Below are positions 47,075 to 64,000 of a stretch of 64,000 nucleotides of DNA, piece by piece (the stretch's first letter is position 1; the number at the start of each line of letters is the position of its first letter). Source of the DNA: Desmodus rotundus (taxonomy: Eukaryota; Chordata; Mammalia; Chiroptera; Phyllostomidae); contig NC_071397.1 of assembly GCF_022682495.2 (NCBI RefSeq), positions 10,073,082 to 10,137,081 on the forward strand, read 5' to 3'. Below the pieces are notes generated by a model. It was not told where the DNA came from. It made no database searches and saw only the letters and a program-made list of their open reading frames with translations. The position numbers were made by a program, and so were the translations under genes.

Positions 47075-47785
47075 GGCCCCTGCCTGCCTTCCTGCCCCTG
47101 CTGCACTGGGACTGCAGGAGGCTTGTACCCTTGCAGCTCAGGGTCACCTACCCAGCCCAAGCCCTTGAACTTTCCTCCCTCTGTTCCCTGTGCAGTTGGG
47201 TCAGGCAGTGGGCCACACCAGGCCTTTCAGCTGCATTGACTGCCTGCCACCAGCTTGCCTCATGGGTTCCCCCCTTTCTTCTTAAAATATTTATTCCCCA
47301 AAGGTAACATGCAGCCGGGCTCAAGACCTTTCTTCAAATCATCCAGCCCCATTTGGGCTTCTGGGGAGCTGAGGGTTCAACACATCAGTGTTCGTCTTCC
47401 ATCATCCTTTCACAGCCATGAGGGGTTTTGGGGGGAGGGGAGAGGGGTGTCTTAGGGATTAGTAACCTCTAATTTCTGTTTTCAATTAACCTTTCTATTT
47501 TCTGTTTCCTTCCCTCCCCAAACCCTCTGCACAAGCTGTTGCCTTCAGGGGGCCTGGCACAGTGGGCCCTCCAGGGTGCGGGAGAGGGCTGACTCAGGGC
47601 TCTCTTCAGCTGTCTCTTCCTCCCTCTGGAAGCAAGTATGGGGTGGGACTTGGGCCCTCAAGCTGGGCTCCAGGGGAGGCCTGGCCCCCCTCCCAACCTT
47701 GGCTCTAGACTGTTACTCCCAGCTTTGGGAAATTTTCACATTGATGACTTTTAAAATTAAATAAAACTATTTTACTGGTATGGAC
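47075..47785 (+). other. TJAP1: TJAP1 3' UTR and poly(A) signal
   Basis: About 700 bases follow the TAG. AATAAA is at 47760-47765, with downstream GT-containing sequence. It is convergent with LRRC73. Confidence 0.85.
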
Positions 47786-48481
47786 TAATTCGTCTATTAA
47801 TGACCATTCTTTTCTCCATTCTTGAGTATTCCCAGTCCCTGTGATGTCCTACTCTTTGCTAGTGATTCTGCCTTGCCCCAACTCCGCCTGGGCCTTCTCT
47901 GGGCACAGAGCATCAGGCAGTTGGGAGCGGCTGCACCTTGAATAACCTTGACTGGACTTCGAGGTTCCCCTGAGGTAGGGTCCAGTCCAGCTCAGTTCTG
48001 GAGGTAAGCTCTTTACCTTAGTATCTTTATGGGGCTCGTGTAAGGTGTCACCTCAGAACCCTAGATTCTAGAAGTCCCAGGCCTGAGCCAGACCATTTTG
48101 AGACCTTTGGGGAGGTGGGGGGGGGTGGTGTCAGAGGATGCTTTGGCTGTGGGGTGGCACTGCCCCCTAGTGGTGCCTAGTGGTAGTTCCAATTCCTCCC
48201 CTACCTCCAGCCCCCCCAGTGACCACAGCCACACGCCAGGTTGTAGAGTTGATAAAATCTCTTCCCAGCCAGCGGGCTGCAGCCAGAGCTGCCAAGTCCA
48301 GAGCCACTGCCTTGGGTTCAGGGCAATTAACAGCTTCCAGAGCCTCCCACTCCGCTGCCATGAGCTGCCAGAGCCCCAGGCAACCCCTCCCTCCCAAGCC
48401 CCAGGGCCTGACCCTGGTATCTGGGGCAAGGTGCCGGGGACAGAGAAAAATGTAATGATGTGCAGAAGCCCAAGTGGAGAG

Positions 48482-51067
48482 TCACATCTCGGTCTCAGCC
48501 AACAGACTGTCCCCTAGTCCTGATGTCATTAGCACCATCTGAGAGCTGGGATCTGTGGAAGGGTAGAGGGGTGTTCAGACCACCATTTGTCCTCCAGTGG
48601 GGACCATAAATAGAAAAAAAGTGGCCTAGGTTTCCCACATCCATCCTCCCAGGTCCCAAGCCTCTTCAGACCCGGTTCCAACGAAGCCTCAGGGCTCTTA
48701 CCACCAGGACACATCCAGGAGCTGCTTCCCCTCTGGTGGGCAGCAGGCTCCCGCCCCCTCTCTCGTTCCTGGGTGTCACCAGGCCCTCCTGCCACCTCCT
48801 CCTCCTCCTCTCCCTCAGAAAGGAGGTCACAGATCTGTTGCTGCAGCTCTGGGCTAATGCTGTTCTCAGCCAACACCAGGCTCCTCAAAGCTGTGGGATA
48901 ATTTTCTACCATGTCCAGCAGGGTCTGGGGTGGAAGAGAGTATGGAAAAGGACAAACACAGTTAACGTGGCTCCCCGACGCCAACCTGCCACCCTTGGGT
49001 ATGTCCACAGACACCCTCACTAACTTCCATTGCAACCCATGGCCTTCCCCAAACATGAAGTCTCACCTGAGCTGACTGGTTGGTGAGCCCTGTGCTCTCC
49101 AAATCTAGAACCTCTAAGGTTCGACTGGAAGCCACAGCTACAGCCAGCATCCCGGCCACATGGTCCCCTGGGGAGACAGCATACACACACACACACACTC
49201 ACATACTCACCTGAGTTCATGCACAGGACTGCTAATCCCTCCACTCTGACAGCTTCCCCATTGTCCTATCAACCTTAGGTCCCTCCCCCAGGCCCGGAAA
49301 TGCTGACAATTGGTAGATGGCCAGGAGGGGAGCATTGTGATTTGTGAGTGAATGCATACAGCAAGCCTGGCCCGTGGGTGGTGATGGATCTTTGACCCAC
49401 CTGTTGGTTATCTAACTGGTCATCTACACAGGTGGTTCCTCTATTACCTCCCAGACCTCCCTCTATCTGCCCTTCCCTAGAGTGGGAATCACCATGGCAG
49501 CTGATGGTCCCAGGTTCTTGAATGGGCATGGGGTAGTGAGAATCTAAGGGGGTTTTCTTGAGCCTCACCCAGGGGGTTGTAGTCCAAATTGAGGACGCGG
49601 ACCTGCGAGCTGTGGGCCACAGCAATGGCGAGGCGACTCCAGCCCTTAGGGGTGATGCCAGGGTTGGCACTCAGCGTTAGCTCCTTCAAACCTGAGCAAC
49701 ATCGTATGGAGAAGCCAGGATGGAGAAGATCAGGCCCTCTTTAAGCCCCTGCCCTGCCCTGGGTATCTGGAGTGTCCCTAGTAGCTGGGAGCACCCCACC
49801 CCCACCACAGAACTCCAGTGCCTTTAGAGACCCTGCCTTCCCTGCCCACCAGACCTGGATTCCAGATTCTCCATCCTGCTCTGCCCCAATCCTTCTCCTT
49901 CCTGAGGGGATTTTAAAACATTCTCACCCATGCTGTCAGAGCCCTCAGCTCTGGGCCACAGCCCCTGCCCTCTGCATTTAGCTGTTCATCAAGGCTACAC
50001 CAGCCCATGCCCTTAGGAGGGCCCTGCTCACCAGACTTGGCCCCATCTGGGGGGAGGAGGCCACAGATGAGGTTGATGGCTTCATCACCCAGCATGCAGT
50101 CCCCCAGGTCCAGAGCCACAAGGGCAGGGTGGAGGGCCAGGGCTGGGTTCAGCAAGGCCAGCCCGGCATCTGTCAAGGGGCTCCCATGCAGGCTGGTGGG
50201 TGAGACCAGAGAGCAGGGTTACCACAGGCATCACTATCTGTAGGGGACAAGGGTGAGCCCTAGAGGTGATGAGGGCACTCAGTCACAGCACTGAGGAAAG
50301 GCCTTGGAAAGGGAGAAAGAAAATTCTAGATTCTAAAGGAATACAGGTAGAAGGCAAATTCACTTTCTTCTCTGGTGCAGGGACTGGGACCCAAGACAGC
50401 ACAGAGAAGGGGTGGGTAGTGGATTAGGATTCCTCAGTAGGAATAACGTAGGGACAGGGATCTAGTCCCCAGGGCAGTGTTCCTTCTTGGGAACTGAGAG
50501 GCTGTCCCCAGAAGTCAATGCGGGTGATTAGGTGGGGGGTACACGTGCCCCACCAGGAAGGGGTAGGTATCCCATCTCCTTTGAGGTGGGGCTGCGTGTG
50601 CCAAGTCCTGAGAGAAGAGATGTGCTGGGAGGGTATTGTGGAGTCGGGCAGAGGAAGGAGGGGCGTGTGTAAGGGTCGGGGAAGAGGGAGGCTGGTGGAA
50701 AGAGATACAGGGAAGTGTGTGGAGGAAGAGGAGGTGGCAGGGAGTGCAAGAAGGGATGCAATGCCCGGGACCCCCTTGCGAGGGAATGCACTCACAAGAG
50801 GGACTGGATGGAGCGGTTGGTCCGCAGCGCCTCCGCCAGCTGCTTGATGCGGCTGGGACTGGACACGACGCCCAGGTTAAGGTTGAGCTGCGCCAGGGAC
50901 GTGGCCCCAGCCAGGGCCCGGCAGATGCGGCCAAAGTCGCGGTCGCAGAGGCGGCAGCCACGTAGGGAGAGCAGGCGCACGGCGTTGTCGCGCAGGCCGC
51001 GGCAGATGTCCCGCACCTCCGCGCCTGACAGCGGCTCCCCTGAAATCTGGATGGAGCTGGGCAGCAT
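48482..51067 (-). CDS. LRRC73: LRRC73, leucine-rich repeat-containing protein 73
   Basis: A small cytosolic-type LRR protein (RNI/NLR-like repeats) of poorly known function. Minus-strand coding exons are 51067-50796, 50192-50032, 49691-49569, 49167-49067, 48924-48702 and 48552-48482. They total 951 bases, 316 aa, identical to the human length. It starts MLPSSIQISGEPLSGAEVRD. LRR-type units include LLSLRGCRLCD, LAQLNLNLGVV, LVALDLGDCMLGDEA, LKELTLSANPGITPKG, VRVLNLDYNPLGD, LEVLDLESTGLTN and LRSLVLAENSISPEL. A glutamate run (GEEEEEVAGG) and a basic/polar tail follow. The C-terminus is MVLMTSGLGDSLLAETEM. The fifth exon's donor is GGTG followed by GTAAGA, giving CPGDPSSQ at the junction. No signal peptide or membrane segment is seen. 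Confidence 0.98.
49183..49198. repeat. (CA)n microsatellite in an LRRC73 intron
   Basis: Eight AC dinucleotides just beyond the acceptor of the fourth coding exon. Confidence 0.9.
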
Positions 51068-51720
51068 CGTACCTACGGCTGGGCCTCCGGGGCCGGGGCC
51101 CGGGCCGCGGACGAGGTTGGCAGGGCAGCGGGCGGGGTTGGGGCTCAGGTCGGGGCCTGGGCTGGGGTCGAGGCCGGAACGGGGGCAGAGACAGCGGAAG
51201 AGGCGCAGGCGGCAGTAGAGGTGGCGGCGGTGTCGGTGGCCACGAAGAGCACTGGGGCTCAGACCGAAGCCGGCCAGGATGGGGCAGGCGCCGAGGTCGC
51301 CGGGGAAGTTGAGACCACGCAGTGCAGTGCTGGTGCTGGGGCGGACCGTGCCGTCTGTGTCTAGGCGGGGGGGCCCGGGCAGGGCGATCCGCGAGTGGCC
51401 GGGAACTGCTCCGGGCTTGTACTGGTCCCTTGCGATTGCAGCAGCGCGGCGAAGGGGCCTTGGCTTAGGACGCACGAGACCGGTCCGGGCTCGGGGGCCG
51501 CATCTGCTCCTTGCCTCCCTGTAGCCTGGCTTCTCCCACCGTACCTGCAAGGAGAGCCCGAAGCAGGCGAGAGCGGCAGCCGGCAGGCCGGCAACGGGCG
51601 ACCGGCGACCACTGGATCTTCGGCTCCTGAGCCGGAGAGGGCGGCAGGTTCCCATGGCAACGGTCGCGTCACCGCAGCTCGCTCCGCCCCTTCTCTGTTC
51701 CAAGCCAAGAGGGCCCACCA
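50790..51720 (-). promoter_or_regulatory. LRRC73: LRRC73 CpG island and promoter region
   Basis: Very CpG-dense sequence covers the first coding exon and about 650 bases upstream. An X-box-like RFX site, GTTCCCATGGCAAC, lies at 51648-51661. A possible non-coding donor (TTGCAG followed by GTACGG, minus strand) lies near 51545, so a 5' UTR intron is possible. Confidence 0.7.
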
Positions 51721-52019
51721 GGCTTGTGCGCACTGGCTGGTTCAGGAGAGGTGAGGATGCTCTTTCCCTGAGTGTGGGGCACACAACAGGCAGAAAGTAG
51801 GTATCAGGGTTGAGGCCTGCGATCGGCAGGGGTGGGGAGGGAATGGAGGCACATGACATGGAGGTGACCGGGTTTTCTTGCCCATTCTCCGGTCGTTCCC
51901 CATTCGTAAGGACCAGACCCTCTTTGCCTTCGCTGGGATCCTAGTCACGTTCTCCTGCCCCATTTAGAAGTACCCAGGGCCCTTTAATCCGGGCTTCACC
52001 CCGCCCTTGCAAGGGGAGG

Positions 52020-52130
52020 CACTGTGTGCACGAGGTCCAGCCCACGAGGACTCGCGTGTCCCTCGCCAAAATGGCGGCCTCGCAGCAGCGGTCCCGGCCG
52101 GGTAGAGACGGCCTCAGCTACTAAGCACAG
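52020..52130 (+). promoter_or_regulatory. Small CpG-rich element with YY1-type motif, unassigned
   Basis: CpG-dense patch with CGCCAAAATGGCGGCCTCG at about 52064-52082, a strong YY1 consensus. The ATG inside it opens an 18-codon frame with stop (52071-52124). It could be an alternative start for LRRC73 on the other strand or an unannotated transcript start on this strand. Confidence 0.4.
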
Positions 52131-52134
52131 GGGA

Positions 52135-53040
52135 ACCACAAAGGCTTTCTGGGGCAGGTAGAGTCAAGGTGGTGGAACCGCCCCTTCCCCAGGTGCTCTC
52201 AGTACCAGTGAGACTGGGGTAGCCAAAATAAGCAGGGTGCCAGGCCCAGCAAACTGGAGTGGTGGTGAGGCCGTGGGAAGTGGGCTGGAGCTTTCCGGAA
52301 GGACACACTGCTCGGTGTAGGCAGTAATGTGGGGACTTTGTCCATGGGTGGTGGTGTGGGGGCCTCACAGAACAGGCGAATGAAGGTCACATCTTTCTTA
52401 GTCCCTCTACTAGGAAGGAAGATGCTGACCTAGATTTACTAGGGTAATTTTTCTTTTTAATGAGTAATGTTAAGTGTAGTGAAGAGAGATAAAAAATTCC
52501 ATTCCCTGTGAACTAGCAGAGAACAGATTAAATGGGTGGTGGCAAGTTTTTAAGAGTAGCCAGCACTTTTCAAGAGGAAGGACAGAACTGAAGGGAGCTT
52601 TGTTCCTCGGGTCCCACTGCAACCCAGGCAAAGCCAAGTCTGGCTTCCAGTGTGAGCTCCCACAGGAAACTCATCCCTGCACAGTGGCCGATGTCTGTAA
52701 GGGTCTTGGACGGACATGGGGTAGAGTCTGGAAGCTTTTGTCCAGTTGTCATGGTTTCACTGGTGTCCCAAGAGTGCAGCTGAGCCCAGACTCAAGCTGG
52801 GCACTATGCTCCACCAAACTTATGGTCCCCTTGCTGCTCCGTGGGTCCGATGTCCCCTGTATTCACGGACAGGGTCCATATTCATTCACTGCCTTCAGTG
52901 TGGTCTGGGCTGTCCCACCTTTGCCCTGCCTGTCTCACCTTACAACCTGAGGGTACAGATAAGGGAGCAGATTACACTCCACTGCTGACAGAACAGGAAG
53001 GTGTACAGGAAGCAGGGTGGCAGGGAGGACCACTGGAAGG
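52135..53040. other. LRRC73-YIPF3 spacer, nothing recognised
   Basis: No repeat family or splice-consistent exon. Open frames are unremarkable. Confidence 0.5.
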
Positions 53041-53066
53041 GCAGCTGCAGTTCCAGACTTCAATAT

Positions 53067-53072
53067 TTTAAT
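53067..53072 (-). terminator. YIPF3: YIPF3 poly(A) signal (ATTAAA on the minus strand)
   Basis: The plus strand TTTAAT reads ATTAAA in the YIPF3 sense, about 310 bases after its stop codon. Confidence 0.55.
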
Positions 53073-53381
53073 TACCAAGTCTGTATTTAGCAAGACAATG
53101 TGGGAGAAATAAAGAGGAAGGAAGGGGCAGGTGGTAAGAGGGCCTCAGAGGCACTGGCCCACTTTGTGTGCTAGCCGCAGGGCCCTGCAGTCCCGGCCAG
53201 GGGTTCCTGGCCTCGTGCCCTTCGGAAGCCCCCACAGGTGTCAAAGGAGGTGCTTCAGTGGCTACAGTTCTGTGGCAGCTGCAGACCCCAACAAAGAGAC
53301 GTATGTCGTCAGTTCTGTCCTTTAGTCTTTCTTCACTCTGCAGCTGCGTTAAAGGGGGCTGGCCAAGGGTTTCAGGTGGGG

Positions 53382-61695
<8,314 letters not shown>

Positions 61696-61925
61696 GGCTT
61701 GCACTAGACTTACTGGCTTGGATGTTCCTGATGCAAGCTGAAGATGCTGGGTGCTGACCTGTTGCCACTGGACTGCTATAGAGAGCCCAGTATGACTAGG
61801 TGTCCTGAGTTTCTGGGACAATTGTAGCTTTATTTCAGTCAATACATTTTGTTAAATGTGTCACAAAATGTGACTGTGCCTTTATAAGGCCTTCATGTAA
61901 ATAAATTCACATCCAAACACAAATT
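61696..61925 (+). other. POLR1C: POLR1C 3' UTR and poly(A) signal
   Basis: Short 3' UTR. AATAAA lies at 61900-61905, about 205 bases after the stop. Further plus-strand AATAAA at 62572-62577 and 63988-63993 could serve longer isoforms. Confidence 0.85.
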
Positions 61926-62449
61926 GTTTTGTCTGAGACTACTTCCTTCAGTTTTGGTCCACAAATACTGGGCCTTATCTCAAAACAGTTTTGGCAGTGA
62001 CAGGAACATTGGGTTCAGATGTCTTTCCAGGTCTGGGCCCAGACCCTCTGAAGCTTCGTGAGGAATGCCAAACTGAGGTGGCCATGGTCAGACCGTACAA
62101 AAATGCTGTGTGCCGGTTAACCTGTCTCTCGGATACTGGAGGAAGTTGCTCATCAAAAAAAGAGAGGGCCCTAGCAGTGAAGTTACATTGTTACCGAGAA
62201 CTGTGTGAAGAACAGCAGTCCCTTTGGACTGTCCCAGTGTCAGGTCCAGGGGTCACCAAAGACACCTCTGGAGAATGATATGGGCTGCCTGGTCTATATG
62301 TGTTAAGGACAGATATCTTTTTCTAGCTGGCAGACTGTTCCAGAATGCTTGACAGAGCAGCAGGTCCATCAGTCAGTTCTTCCTGTCCGCTCATGAACAG
62401 TGACCCTGAAGTTCACTAGTTTGAAAAAGACAGATGGGGCTCTTTCTGT

Positions 62450-64000
62450 ATGAAATTGAGATTTTTACTGACATGCAGATGTGCTTTAGAGTTATGTTTC
62501 TACAAAAAGGTTCTATAAACAATAGAAAACTTCTAGCATGAAGTCACAAGATGTTAAAAATAGTACAACACAATAAATACAACTATGCCCTCCACAGTCC
62601 CAACTACAGAGAGGAGTAGGCAGCTAACACTTTGGAGGGAACCGTGCTTTGAGATGGCCTTCACAGTTGATGCGTCCAGACCACCACTCAGGAAGAGGGT
62701 GTGGGACAAGCCTATGCCACAGAATAGCTATACTGGACACCAAGTTCTGCTTCCCCAGCTTCACCCCTTCCTAAGCCTCCCTGCCTGGGGACCCAACACG
62801 TGCCAAAAGCTGTAGCTTCTGTCCGTGCTGCTCCACTCAGTCCTCACTGAACCCTCCTTGGTGGGTTGGATCGACAACAGGCCTCTGTCTTTGTGCGGAC
62901 ACACGGACACACACACCACATGGTTTCTGTATGGATTAAGCTTGTCTATGGCGAGCAGTGACCTCAAGGCTAGGGTCCTGCATCCATTTTCCTATGCGTA
63001 CAGGCCCATCCGGTGATCTCTGGAGTGGGCTGGTATCTCACAATAGGAAGGCATATTTTCTTTTGGAAATGGCCCATCACAGAAATGACCAGGGACCTGA
63101 AAGACCGTAAGTTTTGAAGGCACCTGGACTCAGCTAGTCCTCGGAGAGACCAGTGGCTCTGCTAGCTGCTTGTCACAGATGTAGCCTAGTTGGTCTGGAT
63201 TATCCTTAGATGCCAATGGCATCACTTGACACTAGGTAGGGTACTGTGGCTCTTGTGCCTGAGTGGACCCTGGGGCTGGGAGAACCACATTGAGAGGTCA
63301 TTCGTGGAAGGGCGTGTGTGGGCTCTTGGGGGACGTTAGTACTACAGACGCCAACTCAGCCCCAGTTCCTGACGGTACTATACTTAATACTGCATCCAGA
63401 GCTTAGCAGAAGCCTGTGCCATGGACCCCATCAGCTGACCAGATTGTTGCTTAAAACAGAGAGGGAACTGGCCAAATTCAGTTCAGCACTCAGCACCTGA
63501 CCCACACGTGCCCCTGGTGGATGGGAAAGGCTCCCTGTCAGCCCAGCAGCATGGGGGCTCAGTGGGACTTGCAAAAGTCCAGGAGAAACACTTGGGCACA
63601 AGTGCTTCAGGGCTGAGCCCTCGCCACTCGTTGGCTAGTGGCCGGCTAGTTGCAGTGCTGGGTACAGCACCCCTAGTTACCACTCTGCACTGGTGTATGG
63701 CTGCATGGGGGCGGCAGGGCTTGGGGAGAAGGGCAGCTGCTCTGCTCTAGCTCTTCTCTCTTGGAAAAGCCAAAACTCCAAGTGGAATGGGAGATACCTG
63801 GGAGGTCTAGACAGCGTGGTGTAAGCCCGACTCCCTCTCCTGACACTTCAGTGTAATTACTTCTGGCCCTGCACAGGGCCCACTCTCCAGCTCCAGACCC
63901 AGATCTCTCCAGGCCAACAATGGTCGTGAGTGGGGTGGCAGTGAAGAGGAGCCTAGAGAGTATCTACGAAGGAGAAGAAGAGATGACAATAAAGGCCAAG
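62450..64000 (-). other. XPO5: Probable XPO5 (exportin-5) 3' UTR, entering from the right
   Basis: No convincing coding exon is present on either strand. On the minus strand an AGTAAA variant poly(A) signal (plus TTTACT, 62464-62469) follows an AU-rich stretch that includes a UAUUUAUU-like element near 62570-62580. Human synteny places XPO5 tail-to-tail with POLR1C within about 1 kb, which fits. The assignment is inferred from synteny, as the coding part is outside the window. Confidence 0.4.

Noticed and set aside
50518..51218. Plus-strand frames overlapping LRRC73 exon 1 (109 and 167 aa)
   Set aside because: Antisense shadows of a CpG-rich coding exon, with Arg/Gln-rich nonsense composition.
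62585..64000. Search for XPO5 coding exons at the right edge
   Set aside because: Minus-strand frames here are short and lack paired splice sites or recognisable exportin sequence. Only a 3' UTR interpretation is offered.

Overview
This window is mammalian nuclear DNA, almost certainly from a bat. Two things point there. The genes are classic spliced vertebrate genes with GT-AG introns. The dispersed repeats include at least ten tRNA-derived SINEs of the chiropteran VES type, several with recognisable target-site duplications. The gene order ABCC10 > DLK2 < TJAP1 > LRRC73 < YIPF3 < POLR1C > (then XPO5 3' end, inferred) matches human chromosome 6p21.1, so this is a conserved syntenic block.

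Layout. 1-2.9 kb holds the last five coding exons of ABCC10 (+), an ABC transporter entering from the left edge. 2.8-7.3 kb holds DLK2 (-), tail-to-tail with ABCC10, with a CpG-rich 5' end near 6.9-7.6 kb. About 7.7-22.4 kb is repeat-rich intergenic DNA with VES SINEs, MIR and L2 relics, L1 3' ends and an MLT1-like LTR. A CpG promoter near 22.45-22.65 kb probably starts TJAP1. From there to 41.2 kb is inferred TJAP1 5' intron space with two candidate untranslated exons. TJAP1 coding exons run 41.18-47.07 kb (+). LRRC73 (-) occupies 48.5-51.1 kb with a large CpG island at its 5' end. YIPF3 (-) at 53.4-57.5 kb and POLR1C (+) at 57.8-61.7 kb are divergent from a promoter of about 300 bp. The right edge (about 62.45-64 kb) has no convincing coding exon and is best read as the 3' UTR of XPO5 (-).

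The six spliced coding sequences were assembled by hand. Phases close exactly and lengths match the known families: DLK2 383 aa, TJAP1 548 aa, LRRC73 316 aa, YIPF3 347 aa, POLR1C 346 aa. The genes are not a functional pathway; they are a compact neighbourhood of unrelated genes (transporter, Notch-like ligand, junction protein, LRR protein, Golgi protein, RNA polymerase I/III subunit). I see no prokaryotic, viral-replicon or novel defence-like system. The observations most worth a second look are a possible uORF of about 80 codons running across predicted TJAP1 5' exons, an RFX X-box in the LRRC73 promoter, interleaved poly(A) signals between ABCC10 and DLK2, inverted VES pairs, and a homeodomain-motif cluster inside the inferred TJAP1 intron.
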